Of a DNA stretch of 64,000 nucleotides, positions 1-8,776 are shown piece after piece. How positions within the stretch are numbered: the first letter of the stretch is position 1; the number at the start of each line of letters is the position of its first letter. The position numbers and the translations under genes are program-made. The notes below the pieces were generated by a model. It did not search any database. It was not told where the DNA came from and was given only the letters and a program-made list of their open reading frames with translations. This DNA comes from Streptomyces deccanensis (GTDB lineage: Bacteria > Actinomycetota > Actinomycetes > Streptomycetales > Streptomycetaceae), in NCBI RefSeq assembly GCF_022385335.1, contig NZ_CP092431.1, positions 8,804,001-8,868,000 on the forward strand, given 5' to 3'.

Positions 1-33
1 CGGGTGCAGCCGAGCAGGGCCAAGAAGACATGA
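1..33 (+). CDS. C-terminal end of a possible upstream gene (partial)
   Basis: The first bases read in one forward frame as RVQPSRAKKT followed by TGA at 31-33, directly before a hairpin at 38-65 that would serve convergent genes. A basic tail before a terminator is typical of a gene end, but ten codons cannot identify a protein and the frame could be chance. Confidence 0.3.
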   Translation, partial: RVQPSRAKKT

Positions 34-37
34 CGGC

Positions 38-65
38 GGCCCGTGCCCCTCGCGGGACACGGGCC
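38..65. terminator. Bidirectional hairpin terminator
   Basis: An 8-bp perfect stem, GGCCCGTG (38-45) with CACGGGCC (58-65), encloses a second CCC/GGG pairing. It lies 12 bases beyond the stop of the minus-strand gene ending at 78 and 4 bases after the possible plus-strand stop at 33. There is no clear U-tract, which is usual in Streptomyces. Confidence 0.6.
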
Positions 66-77
66 ACCTTCGGTTCC

Positions 78-2282
78 CTACAGTTCCTTGATCCGGATGT
101 CGCGGTAGGAGACGACGTCCGTCGTGCCGTGGACCTGGAGTCCGATGTAGCCGGAGGCGAACCGTCGCCCGTCCGTGCCCGGGTCGTCCGAGCGGGGCGG
201 GGTGAAGTCCTGGCCGCCGGTGTTGTCGAACTCGTTGATCAGGACGCCGTTGCGGTAGACCGAGTAGCGCTGGTCGACCACCCTGATCTCGTAGTCGTTC
301 CAGGTGCCCTTCTGGGTGACGCCCGCCCCGGCGAGCCCCACCCGGTCGAAGCCGTAGACCGACCCCGTCTTGTACATGTCGCCGTCGGGCCGGTCGAGGA
401 CCTGCACCTCATGGCCGTACTTGATGGCCACCCACTCCGGCCGTGACTCCTCCGGGTGGTCGTGGACGCCCGGGAAGCGCACGAACACACCGGAGTTGGC
501 GTTGCCGGTGCCGGGCGCGTCGTCCCGCCACTGCAGGCGCAGGGAGAAGTCGCCGTACTTCCGTTCGGGGAACCACAGCATGCCGAGCCCGGCCTTCGTC
601 GTGCCGGAGGTGATCGAGCCGTCGGTGTTCAGCCCGAACGAACCGCCGCCCACCTGCTGCCACTTGGCGAACGACTCGGCCGTGCCGTCCAGGATCGTGC
701 GGTAGCCCTCCGTCTGGCCGGGCCTGCCGATGCCGGACTCCTCCGCCGCCTCCTTCACGGCGGTGTACTCGCGCAGGTCGACGACCCCCTCCCGGAACAG
801 CTTGTCGAGAACGGTGTCCACGTGCTTCAGGAACAGCGCGTGGGACGTCCACTCCTTCTCGTCCTCGATCAACTCGTTGATGCGGCAACGGTTGTTGGTG
901 ACCCGGTTCGGCACGCCCGAGTCGACCGTGCCGACGAAGACCGTCAACCGCTCGTCGTACTCGGCGCAGTTGGGCGCGGGGACCCCGCCGCCGGCGACGA
1001 CGGTGAAGCTGACCGAGCGCGCGGCGGCCGTGTTGCCCGCCTTGTCGCTCGCCCGGTACGCGACCGTGTGGGTGCCCGCCCGGTCGACCACCACGGGGGC
1101 GGTGTAGGCGAGATAGGGGCCGCCGTCCAGCGAGTACTCGACGGCGGCCACGCCCGAGCCACCGTGGTCGGTCGCGCTCACGGTGACCTTCGCGCTCTTC
1201 AGGTACGCCCCGGCGGAGTTCCGGTCGCCCTCGACGGTCACGCCCGTCACCGGGGGTGTGGTGTCGGTGGCGGGCGGGGCGACGACGGTGAAGCCGACGC
1301 TCTTCGCGGCGGCGACGTTGCCCGCCTTGTCCGTGGCCCGGTACCGCACCTTGTGCGTGCCGACCTCGTGCACCATCACGGGCGCGGTGTACGGCTGCCA
1401 GGCCCCCGAGTCGCCGAGGGCGTACTCGATGGTGTTGACCCCCGACCCGGTGTCCGACGCGGAGACGGTGACCGTCGCCATGGACACGTAGTCGCCCTGC
1501 GGGTTCTTCTCGCCGGCCACGGTCGCCGAGGTCTCCGGCGCGGTCGCGTCGTCGGTCGGCGGTGCCACGACGGTGAAGCCGACGCTCTTCTCGGCCGCCG
1601 TGTTGCCCGCCTTGTCGACCGCGCGGTAGCGGATCTTGTGCGTGCCGACCTGGTCGACGACCACCGGCGTGGTGTACGGCAGCCAGGCTCCGGTGTCACC
1701 GACGGCGTACTCGATCCGCTCGACACCCGAGCCGCCCGGGTCGCTCGCGCTCACCGCCACGGAGGCCGAACCGACGTACGCGCCCTCCGAGTTCTGCGTC
1801 CCGGCGACCTGGGCCGAGGTCTCGGGCGCGGTGGTGTCCTCGCCGGTGCCCTCGGTCACCACGAGGATGCCCTGCATCTGGCCGTGCCCGGGGATCGTGC
1901 AGTAGTAGCGGTAGCGGCCGGGGGTGAGCGTGACCTCGGCGGTGTGGCGGCCGCCCTGGTCGTCGCCGGGGTTGGCGAGGATGTTGAGCGGCACGTCGTT
2001 GTTGTACTCCGGGTCGGAGACGTCGAACGTCAACGTGTGCGGCATGCCCATGGTGTTGCCCGTGGCCTTGCTGTTCTCGAACACGAGCGTGGTCGGGCCC
2101 GCCACCGCGGTCTGCGGCGCGGTCAGGTACTTGGTGATGTCGTCACCGGCGGTCCAGGTGAGCACCTGGGCGGCGGCCTTCTCCGGCGCCGCGTCCGTGC
2201 GGCCGGAGGCGGGCGTCGACGTGAGCCCGAGGACCATCAGCAGGGCCGCCACCAGGGCCGCCCACAGACGTCTTTCCCGCAT
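78..2282 (-). CDS. Secreted cupredoxin / OmpL47-repeat / DUF1080 (3-keto-disaccharide hydrolase) protein
   Basis: 734 aa. Residues 1-27 are a Sec signal (MRERRLWAALVAALLMVLGL). About 35-145 form a plastocyanin-like domain with type-1 copper ligands: a His in the PHTLTF segment, then Cys, His and Met in CTIPGHGQM. Three repeats of about 88 aa follow (roughly 150-420), each beginning TTAPETS-like and ending RYRAxDKAGN..SVGFTVVA; these are OmpL47-type beta repeats. A Cys-containing linker leads to a C-terminal DUF1080 domain (about 500-734, NSGVFVRFPG, GHEVQVLD). DUF1080 proteins are known to act on 3-keto-glycosides. The start is fixed by TGATG overlap with the gene upstream, so the two are translationally coupled. 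A longer in-frame extension to 2936 lies inside that gene and is rejected. Substrate is unknown; a role in extracellular sugar oxidation is inferred. Confidence 0.85.
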   Translation of the reverse strand: MRERRLWAALVAALLMVLGLTSTPASGRTDAAPEKAAAQVLTWTAGDDITKYLTAPQTAVAGPTTLVFENSKATGNTMGMPHTLTFDVSDPEYNNDVPLNILANPGDDQGGRHTAEVTLTPGRYRYYCTIPGHGQMQGILVVTEGTGEDTTAPETSAQVAGTQNSEGAYVGSASVAVSASDPGGSGVERIEYAVGDTGAWLPYTTPVVVDQVGTHKIRYRAVDKAGNTAAEKSVGFTVVAPPTDDATAPETSATVAGEKNPQGDYVSMATVTVSASDTGSGVNTIEYALGDSGAWQPYTAPVMVHEVGTHKVRYRATDKAGNVAAAKSVGFTVVAPPATDTTPPVTGVTVEGDRNSAGAYLKSAKVTVSATDHGGSGVAAVEYSLDGGPYLAYTAPVVVDRAGTHTVAYRASDKAGNTAAARSVSFTVVAGGGVPAPNCAEYDERLTVFVGTVDSGVPNRVTNNRCRINELIEDEKEWTSHALFLKHVDTVLDKLFREGVVDLREYTAVKEAAEESGIGRPGQTEGYRTILDGTAESFAKWQQVGGGSFGLNTDGSITSGTTKAGLGMLWFPERKYGDFSLRLQWRDDAPGTGNANSGVFVRFPGVHDHPEESRPEWVAIKYGHEVQVLDRPDGDMYKTGSVYGFDRVGLAGAGVTQKGTWNDYEIRVVDQRYSVYRNGVLINEFDNTGGQDFTPPRSDDPGTDGRRFASGYIGLQVHGTTDVVSYRDIRIKEL

Positions 2283-4762
2283 CACTCCGCCTTCCTCGCC
2301 AGCTCGCCGGCCGCCGGTGTCGGGCCGCCGCCCGTGTAGGTCACGCGCCACAACGCCGACTTGGCGTCCGAGGTGAAGAAGCCGCGTCCGTAGTCCAGGA
2401 CGTACAGCGCGCCGTCCGGACCGAACTTCCAGTCCATGAGGTTCCTGATGCCGTCCGCCCCGACCGGCACGATCTTCTTCAGGGACTCCGCGTGGACCGG
2501 GAGTCCGCCGCTGCCCTGGTTCTTCGGGTCCATGACCACCGCGTGGCGCGGCTGGTCGGCGTCGTAGAAGTCGCCGACGAACCACTTGCCGTCCCAGTAG
2601 GCGGGCCACCGGACGGAGTTGTCGACGGACTCGGTGTGCCGGTAGACCGGCCCGTTCATCGTCGCCTGGCCGCCGCCCTTGAGCCACGGCAGCAGGTACG
2701 TGGCCTCCTCGTTCTTGTACGAGGGGATGCCGCTCGCGTCCCGGGGGAAGTCGGGGGCGCCGCCTTGCGGCGCGTACCAGATGTTGTTGCCGGTCACCGG
2801 GGGCAGGTTGACGAGCCCGTCGTTGTTCGGGGACTCGTTCTTCGGGCGGTCGCAGTCGTACCAGCCGAGCGGTTTCGACGGGTCCGGCAGGTTGCGGTCC
2901 CGGTAGGGCTGCTTGTTGCCCATGCAGTACGGCCAACCCCGGTTGCCCGCCTCGGTGATGGCGGCGAAGGTGTCGTACTTGGCGGGCCCCCAGGTCGTCG
3001 ACGGCGCGCTCGCGTCGGGGCCGACCCAGCCGGCGTAGAGGACGTCGGTCTGCCGGTCGACGAAGATGCGGGCGGGGTTCCTGACCCCCATCACATAGAT
3101 CTCACCGCGTGTCTTGCCCCCGCCCTCGGCGGTCTCCTTGCCGGTGAAGAGGTTCCCCGCGGGCAGGGTGTAGGTGCCGTCGGGCTCCGGGTGGATGCGG
3201 AGGATCTTGCCGTTGAGGTTGTTGGTGTTCCCGGCGGTGCGGCGCGCGTCGGCGAAGGAGACGCCCTTGTAGTTCGGCTCGGGGTTGTTGCCCGAGTAAC
3301 CGGCGCTGAAGCCGCTGGAGTTGTTGTCGCCGGTCGCGATGTACAGGTTGCCCTTCGAGTCCCAGCTCATCCCGCCGCCGGAGTGGCAGCAACTGTGGAT
3401 CTGCACGGGCCACTTGAGCAGGACCTTCTCGCTGCTCAGGTTCAGCTTGTTGCTCGCGAGGTCGAGGGTGAAGCGGGAGACGCGGCGCTCGGCCATCCGG
3501 GTGTCACGGTCGATCCGCGAGTGCGGCGTGTAGTGCAGGTACACCCAGCCGTTCTGCTGGAAGGCGGGGTCCAACTCGATGCCCAGCAGGCCCTCTTCGA
3601 CCTTGATCAGCTCGTCGCCGCCGCCCTTGTTGCCGAAGACGGTGAGGGCGCCCGCGAGGGTGACCTTCTTCGTCCTCGGGTCGTAGACGTGGATCTCGCC
3701 CTTGCCCTTGCCGATGTCGGGGTTGTTCCAGTCGGTGACCACGGGCTGGGAGGAGTCGGCGCCGCCCCGGCCGATGTAGAGGACTCGCCCGTCGGGTGCG
3801 GTGACCAGGCCGTGCGGTTCACCGATCTGGTCGTTCTGCCCGGGCTGGTTGGGCTGGGTCAGCCGCTCGGCCTTGTAGTTGGCGGTGATGGTCGCCTTGC
3901 AGTCGGCCTGCGCGAGGCGGGAGGTCCAGAGCAGGGCGCCGCGCAGATGCGTACGGAAGTCGGTCTCGTCGTACGCGGAGACCGTCCCGCCCATGCCCGT
4001 GTAGAAGGAGCGTCCGCCGTCGTAGTCCCGGCACCAACTCACCGGGTGGTCCCAGCCGTTGGCGCCGGTGCCCGGCTGGTACGTCGACTCCCGCACCCGG
4101 GCCACGGTGTGCACGGAGCCCGACGGGTTCTTCGTCCAGTTGAGCCACTTGTCGGGCCGCTTCCACTGCGTCGGCAGGTCCTTGGTGGCCGGGTGTCGCC
4201 GGTCACCGACCTCGACGGTCGCCCGCTGCACGGTGGTCGGGCTCGACGGGGCCGGCCGGGCGCCGATCAGTCCGGTGAACCAGTCCGAGTACGGCTCGGC
4301 GCGGGCCGCGTCGTGGACGCCGACGAAACCGCCGCCCGCCTCCATATAGCTCTCCAGGCCCGCCTCCTGCTCCGGATCCAGGACGTCACCGCCGCCGGTC
4401 AGGAAGACGACGGCGTTGAACCCGCTCAGCCGGGCCTCGTCGGTGAAGACGGACGCGTCGTCGGTGGCCACGACCCCGAACCGCTCGGCGGCCGGCCCCG
4501 ACAGGCCGATCCGTTCGATCGCCTCGATCCCGGCGTTCACGACGGGGGACTCGTCCCCGGCCGCGGCGGAGCCGTGGAAGATCAGCACCCGAGGGCCCGA
4601 GCCGCCCGGGGGTGACGTGATCGACATCGTTGTCAGCGGTGGTTCCGGCGCCGGTCGCGCCTGGGCCGCGGGGCCCGACAGGAGTCCGGCGGTGACGACC
4701 GAGGCGGTCAGGGTGGCCGCCCAGGCCCGTCTCTTCGCGTCGCTCAACCCTCGTAAGTACAT
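2282..4762 (-). CDS. Secreted ThuA-like / glucose-sorbosone dehydrogenase-like protein
   Basis: 826 aa. An N-terminal signal (basic n-region, then AATLTASVVTAGLLSG, cleavage near AQA) precedes a ThuA-like glutamine-amidotransferase-fold domain (about 45-280; RVLIFHG, GGGFVGVHDAA). A six-bladed propeller of the soluble glucose/sorbosone dehydrogenase type follows (about 300-826; NGWVYLHYTPHS, CCHSGGGMSWD, LYIATGDN, VMGVRNPARI, GALYVLDYGRGFF). The start at 4762 is chosen because GAGGAGG sits 5 bases upstream; the ATG at 4780 overlaps that ribosome site. The gene is first in a two-gene unit, coupled by TGATG to the cupredoxin/DUF1080 gene, and divergent from a laccase. Family knowledge links ThuA to 3-keto-sugars. 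PQQ binding and the actual substrate cannot be read from the sequence. Confidence 0.85.
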   Translation of the reverse strand: MYLRGLSDAKRRAWAATLTASVVTAGLLSGPAAQARPAPEPPLTTMSITSPPGGSGPRVLIFHGSAAAGDESPVVNAGIEAIERIGLSGPAAERFGVVATDDASVFTDEARLSGFNAVVFLTGGGDVLDPEQEAGLESYMEAGGGFVGVHDAARAEPYSDWFTGLIGARPAPSSPTTVQRATVEVGDRRHPATKDLPTQWKRPDKWLNWTKNPSGSVHTVARVRESTYQPGTGANGWDHPVSWCRDYDGGRSFYTGMGGTVSAYDETDFRTHLRGALLWTSRLAQADCKATITANYKAERLTQPNQPGQNDQIGEPHGLVTAPDGRVLYIGRGGADSSQPVVTDWNNPDIGKGKGEIHVYDPRTKKVTLAGALTVFGNKGGGDELIKVEEGLLGIELDPAFQQNGWVYLHYTPHSRIDRDTRMAERRVSRFTLDLASNKLNLSSEKVLLKWPVQIHSCCHSGGGMSWDSKGNLYIATGDNNSSGFSAGYSGNNPEPNYKGVSFADARRTAGNTNNLNGKILRIHPEPDGTYTLPAGNLFTGKETAEGGGKTRGEIYVMGVRNPARIFVDRQTDVLYAGWVGPDASAPSTTWGPAKYDTFAAITEAGNRGWPYCMGNKQPYRDRNLPDPSKPLGWYDCDRPKNESPNNDGLVNLPPVTGNNIWYAPQGGAPDFPRDASGIPSYKNEEATYLLPWLKGGGQATMNGPVYRHTESVDNSVRWPAYWDGKWFVGDFYDADQPRHAVVMDPKNQGSGGLPVHAESLKKIVPVGADGIRNLMDWKFGPDGALYVLDYGRGFFTSDAKSALWRVTYTGGGPTPAAGELARKAE

Positions 4763-4952
4763 GGGCACCTCCTCGGTCACAGCAACAGCGCCAAGGAAGC
4801 TAGCCCGCTTTGACGCGACTCGCCAATAGCTATGACCGGAATGGTCTGAACTTTGTCCTGGGTGTGGATAAACAGTCGCGCGGCCGCTACCGTCTCACAG
4901 GTTGATCACAGCTGCGTCTCCGCAAGATCCGTATCGGCGTGGGGAGTTCCGC

Positions 4953-5996
4953 ATGGACGGGATGGACAGACGAGGGTTCAACCGGCGGATGCTGCTGGGT
5001 GGCGCGGCCGCCGCGACATCGTTGTCCGTGGCCATCGAGACCGTCGGCACCTCCGGGTCCGCGAGCGCCGCCACGCAGGTGAGGACGGCCCCGGCGGGCG
5101 GTGTGGTCCGACACCTCAAGATGTACGCCGAGAAGCTGCCCGACGGGCAGATGGGCTACGGCTTCGAGAAGGGCAAGGCCTCGATACCGGGCCCCCTGAT
5201 CGAACTCAACGAGGGCGACACCCTGCACATCGAGTTCGAGAACACGATGGACGTGGCGGCGAGCCTGCACGTCCACGGCCTGGACTACGAGATCTCCAGC
5301 GACGGCACCCGACAGAACAAGAGCCACGTCGAACCCGGCGGCACCCGCACCTACACCTGGCGCACCCACGCCCCCGGCGTCCGCAAGGACGGCACCTGGC
5401 GTGCGGGCAGCGCCGGTTACTGGCACTACCACGACCATGTCGTCGGCACCGAACACGGCACGGTCGGCGTCCGCAAGGGCCTCTACGGCCCCGTCATCGT
5501 CCGCCGCAAGGGTGACGTCCTGCCCGACAAGACCGTCACCGTCGTCTTCAACGACCTGCTCATCAACAACAAACCCGCGCACTCCGGCCCCAACTTCGAC
5601 GCCACGGTGGGCGATCGCGTCGAGTGGGTCGTCCTCACGCACGGGGAGTACTACCACACCTTCCACCTGCACGGTCACCGCTGGGCCGACAACCGCACCG
5701 GCATGCTCACCGGCCCCGACGACCCCAGCCAGGTCGTCGACAACAAGATCGTCGGCCCCGCCGACTCCTTCGGCTTCCAGGTCGTCGCGGGCGAAGGGGT
5801 GGGCGCGGGCGCCTGGATGTACCACTGCCACGTCCAGAGCCACTCCGACATGGGCATGGTGGGCCTCTTCCTGGTGCGCAGGACGGACGGGACGATCCCG
5901 GGGTACGAGCCGCACGAGCCGCACGAGCGCCGCGACTCGGAGGCGTCGGGGGCGTCGGAGGCGTCCGGGGGGTCCGAGGCGTCCCACGCCCACTGA
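4953..5996 (+). CDS. Two-domain small laccase (multicopper oxidase), Tat-exported
   Basis: 347 aa, the usual size of the Streptomyces small laccase SLAC. A Tat motif ([12 protein letters not shown]) starts the protein and cleavage is expected after SASA. All four copper-binding motifs are present: [18 protein letters not shown] and [12 protein letters not shown]. Two-domain laccases work as trimers, oxidise phenols and low-potential metal or copper donors, and reduce oxygen to water. The ATG at 4953 has GGGGAG 6 bases upstream; an upstream in-frame ATG at 4902 lacks a ribosome site. The tail is low-complexity (repeated EASG/EASH) and ends in histidine. It is divergent from a secreted cupredoxin operon, which suggests but does not prove a shared extracellular redox job. 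Confidence 0.93.
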   Translation: MDGMDRRGFNRRMLLGGAAAATSLSVAIETVGTSGSASAATQVRTAPAGGVVRHLKMYAEKLPDGQMGYGFEKGKASIPGPLIELNEGDTLHIEFENTMDVAASLHVHGLDYEISSDGTRQNKSHVEPGGTRTYTWRTHAPGVRKDGTWRAGSAGYWHYHDHVVGTEHGTVGVRKGLYGPVIVRRKGDVLPDKTVTVVFNDLLINNKPAHSGPNFDATVGDRVEWVVLTHGEYYHTFHLHGHRWADNRTGMLTGPDDPSQVVDNKIVGPADSFGFQVVAGEGVGAGAWMYHCHVQSHSDMGMVGLFLVRRTDGTIPGYEPHEPHERRDSEASGASEASGGSEASHAH

Positions 5997-6087
5997 GACT
6001 CACCGAGGGGAAGGCTGACCGGGCCGCACCCGCTCGGCCGGTGTGGAGATCCGCCGCGTAGTGGGCGACGACCGGTGGCCGAGGGTC

Positions 6088-6100
6088 GGGAGCGCTCTCA
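6088..6100. promoter_or_regulatory. LacI-type operator upstream of the lacI-family gene
   Basis: GGGAGCGCTCTCA shares the core GAGCGCTCTCA with the perfect palindrome at 8600-8613 in front of the glucanase gene. It lies about 20 bases before a -10-like TATCCT (6120-6125) and about 57 bases before the regulator's start, fitting autorepression. Assignment to this regulator is inferred from position. Confidence 0.6.
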
Positions 6101-6156
6101 GCGGGCTCTTTCCCAGGGCTATCCTGGGCGGAGCCGGCCCGGAGGAGTGTTTCGTA

Positions 6157-7233
6157 GTGACCGAGACAGCGTCGCGTCCCACGTTGGAGGCCGTGGCCGC
6201 GCGGGCCGGGGTGTCCAGGGCGACGGTGTCGCGGGTCGTCAACGGCGGCGAGGGCGTGCGGGAGCCCCTGGTCGAGCGGGTGCGGAAGGCGGTCGAGGAG
6301 CTCGGGTACGTGCCCAACCAGGCGGCCCGCAGCCTCGTCACCCGACGGCACGACGCCGTGGCCGTGGTGATCGCCGAGCCGGAGACCAGGGTCTTCGCCG
6401 ATCCCTTCTTCGCCCTGCAACTCCGGGGCATCAGCAAGGAGTTGACCACGCACGACTCGCAGCTCGTGCTGCTGCTCACCGAAGGACCCGAGGACTACGC
6501 CCGGGTGGGACGGTATCTCGCGGGCGGACACGTCGACGGGGCGCTCGTGTTCTCGCTGCACCTCGACGACCAACTGCCCGCGCTGATCCGGGGCGCGGGC
6601 GTCCCCACCGTGTTCGGCGGCCGTCCCGGCTGGGCCGACGGCGCGCGCGGCGACACGGCCACCGTGTACGTCGACAGCGACAACCGGGGCGGCGCGCGGG
6701 ACGCCGTACGCCATCTCGTCGGTCTCGGCCGCACCCGGATCGCCCACATCACCGGGCCCCTCGACCAGACCTCCGCCGTGGACCGGCTCGACGGGTTCCG
6801 GGACGTCATGGTGGACGCCGACCCCCGGCTGATCGTGGAGGGCGACTTCACCCCCGCCGGTGGGGAGCGGGCGATGCGGGAACTGCTCGGCCGCTGCCCC
6901 GAGGTGGACGCGGTGTTCGCCGCCAACGACGTGTCCGCGTCCGGCGCGCTGCGCGTGCTGCGGGAGTTCGGGCGACGGGTTCCCGAGGACGTCGCCGTGG
7001 TGGGCTTCGACGACATGCTGCCGGTGGCCGAGCAGTCCGATCCGCCGTTGACGACGGTCCGTCAGGACATAGAGGAGATGGGCCGGTTGATGGCCAGGCT
7101 CCTGCTCCGGGGCCTCGAACGGCGGACCCCCGGCGAGCCGGGCGAGCCGGACGGCCGGGGCGGCCAGAGTCTGGTCGGCACGCCGTCCAGTGTGGTCCTG
7201 CCGACCACCCTGGTACGGCGCGCCTCCGCGTAG
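6157..7233 (+). CDS. LacI-family transcriptional regulator
   Basis: 358 aa. An N-terminal LacI helix-turn-helix (TLEAVAARAGVSRATVSRVV, residues 8-27) with the hinge region (YVPNQAARSL) is followed by a periplasmic-binding-protein-like effector domain ending QDIEEMGRLMARLL. The GTG start at 6157 has GGAGGAG 9 bases upstream; the longer frame from ATG 6043 adds 38 residues with no family similarity and would span the operator-like site. It converges on a GH64 beta-1,3-glucanase gene whose upstream region carries the same palindrome as its own promoter, so it probably controls glucan use and represses itself. The inducer is likely a glucan oligosaccharide or another sugar. Confidence 0.9.
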   Translation: MTETASRPTLEAVAARAGVSRATVSRVVNGGEGVREPLVERVRKAVEELGYVPNQAARSLVTRRHDAVAVVIAEPETRVFADPFFALQLRGISKELTTHDSQLVLLLTEGPEDYARVGRYLAGGHVDGALVFSLHLDDQLPALIRGAGVPTVFGGRPGWADGARGDTATVYVDSDNRGGARDAVRHLVGLGRTRIAHITGPLDQTSAVDRLDGFRDVMVDADPRLIVEGDFTPAGGERAMRELLGRCPEVDAVFAANDVSASGALRVLREFGRRVPEDVAVVGFDDMLPVAEQSDPPLTTVRQDIEEMGRLMARLLLRGLERRTPGEPGEPDGRGGQSLVGTPSSVVLPTTLVRRASA

Positions 7234-7241
7234 GAGCCGCG

Positions 7242-7263
7242 GCCGTGCCCCGTGAGGGGCGGC
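7242..7263. terminator. Convergent terminator between lacI-family and GH64 genes
   Basis: GCCG(TG)CCCC-GTGA-GGGGCGGC forms an interrupted hairpin between stops at 7233 and 7280 of converging genes. Confidence 0.55.
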
Positions 7264-7279
7264 GTCACCGGCTGAGCGC

Positions 7280-8497
7280 TCAGGCGCCCACCGTCACCGT
7301 GAACCGGCGCGGATTGCCGTCGTGGGCCGCGCCCGACACGTCGGGCTGCCCGTCGGGCCGTACGTCGTCGTACGGGAAGGCGTATCCGATGGGCGAGTTG
7401 GCGTGCACCACGCGTGACCAGTGGTTCGTCACCGTCCCCCGGTAGTAGTCGGCCGCCGTCGCGCCGTTCGGCTGTGTGGGGTGGGTGAGCATGATCGAGC
7501 GGTTGAAGCCCGCCGCGAGCCGGGCGAGGAGGGCCTTCTTGTCGTCGGGGTCGCCCGGGTTGTTGGCGAACGGGCCGTGGTTGCAGGTGAAGATGTCCTT
7601 CGAGGCCGGCTTGGCGAAGGAGTGGCCGCCGGCGAAGGTGAGGGTGTCCCCGGACACCCGCCCGGCGAGGACGCCCCGGCCGCCCTGGAGGTCGATCCTC
7701 AGGTCCGTCGACCGGTACCTCTCCCACACCTGGTCGACGTAGGAGTTCCAGTAGGCGCGGAACGGCATCTGGTCCGGCCGGTCGAAGTACGGGGCCATCA
7801 GGTTCTGCGGTGAGATGACCCGCAGCACCCGGCCGTCGCCGCCCCGGATGACGAGCCGGTCCCAGGGCTGGCCGTCCCGCGCCGACTGCGCCACCAGGTC
7901 CGCGGCGATCCGGTCCACCGCCCCGTTCGGCAGCGGGGCGACCGTGTGGGTGCTGTCACCCTCCAGCGTCAGCCCGATCGGCAGGGCCGTCACCAGGTCG
8001 ACATAGCTGATGTTGGCGAACAGCTGCGTCGGATTGAACGTGAACTCGCAGAACGACCACGTCTTGCCGTAGTTGGCGTCGGCGGGTGTCGCGAACGCGG
8101 GCTCGACCAGGGCGGGGCCCGGGTTGAGGAAGAACTCCAGAGTGGTGTCGCGCACGAAGTAGACACGGGCGCCGAACATCTGAGGCAGCGTCAGTACCTT
8201 GGGCGCCGAGCCCGCCGCGCCGAGCGGGATCGCACAGTCGACCGGCAGGGGCGTCTGGGGCGCCGAGGGCGAGGTCGGCCGGTACACGCTCCCGTCGGCC
8301 CGCAGCAGCACCCAGGCACCCGTCGACTGCTCGTGCCCGGTGACGTACGCCCGGACCGTGCCCGGCAACGAGGCGTTCCGAAGGGCGAGTTGGCAGGTCG
8401 CGGGCGCGGCCTGGGCGGGCGCGCCGAGGGCACCCCCGACGGCGGTGGCGCCGACCGCGGCGGCGGCCGTGGACAGGAACGTACGGCGGGAGATCAC
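7280..8497 (-). CDS. Secreted GH64 beta-1,3-glucanase (laminaripentaose-producing type)
   Basis: 405 aa. A Tat signal (ISRRTFLSTAAAAVGATAVG, cleavage near AQAA) precedes a GH64 catalytic domain spanning the rest. Recognised segments include TLEFFLNPG, NYGKTWSFCEFTFN, ISYVDLVTALPIGL, YFDRP and TCNHGPF. GH64 enzymes cleave beta-1,3-glucan (laminarin, curdlan, fungal wall) to short oligosaccharides. No carbohydrate-binding module is attached. The GTG at 8497 is chosen because AGGAGG lies 5 bases upstream and the Tat motif follows at once; the open frame to 8737 has no such signal. The perfect palindrome at 8600-8613 about 100 bases upstream suggests control by the neighbouring LacI-family protein. 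Confidence 0.9.
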   Translation of the reverse strand: MISRRTFLSTAAAAVGATAVGGALGAPAQAAPATCQLALRNASLPGTVRAYVTGHEQSTGAWVLLRADGSVYRPTSPSAPQTPLPVDCAIPLGAAGSAPKVLTLPQMFGARVYFVRDTTLEFFLNPGPALVEPAFATPADANYGKTWSFCEFTFNPTQLFANISYVDLVTALPIGLTLEGDSTHTVAPLPNGAVDRIAADLVAQSARDGQPWDRLVIRGGDGRVLRVISPQNLMAPYFDRPDQMPFRAYWNSYVDQVWERYRSTDLRIDLQGGRGVLAGRVSGDTLTFAGGHSFAKPASKDIFTCNHGPFANNPGDPDDKKALLARLAAGFNRSIMLTHPTQPNGATAADYYRGTVTNHWSRVVHANSPIGYAFPYDDVRPDGQPDVSGAAHDGNPRRFTVTVGA

Positions 8498-8599
8498 GAT
8501 GGCCTCCTGGACGTGGGGGAGTGGAGGCACAGCGGACGGGGCCCCTGCTGTGGTTCCCCCACTGTTGCCAGGGGAAGTTGAGCCGTCAAGACTTATGAC

Positions 8600-8613
8600 T
8601 GAGAGCGCTCTCA
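8600..8613. promoter_or_regulatory. Perfect LacI-type palindrome upstream of GH64 gene
   Basis: TGAGAGCGCTCTCA is a 14-bp perfect palindrome of the CebR/LacI class. A -35-like TTGACG lies just downstream on the minus strand. The core matches the site in front of the LacI-family gene at 6157. Confidence 0.7.
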
Positions 8614-8776
8614 AGAACTGGGATGGGTTCAGGAGGTGATTGGAAGTCGGCGGAACCGCCGACGGCCTTCCACATCGCGGGCGCGCTCCGCCGCTGGGGG
8701 CGCGCTTGCGCATGAGGGGTCGCGCTTGTACCCCCATGGAACCTCGCCCGACATGCCGCCGGGGAGCGGAGATGCC

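Noticed and set aside
456..2339. Long open frame antisense to the cupredoxin/DUF1080 gene
   Set aside because: It is a GC-bias shadow with Arg/Gly/Ala-rich residues and no domain; the minus-strand gene is clearly coding. Many similar long frames throughout the window were dismissed for the same reason.
4838..4856. AATGGTCTGAAC as a DasR-type operator in the divergent region
   Set aside because: Only one half of the ACTGGTCTAGACCACT type site is present; the other half does not match.
7273..7282. TGAGCGCTCA as a third LacI operator
   Set aside because: It overlaps the glucanase stop codon between convergent genes, is shorter than the other sites, and is not at a promoter.
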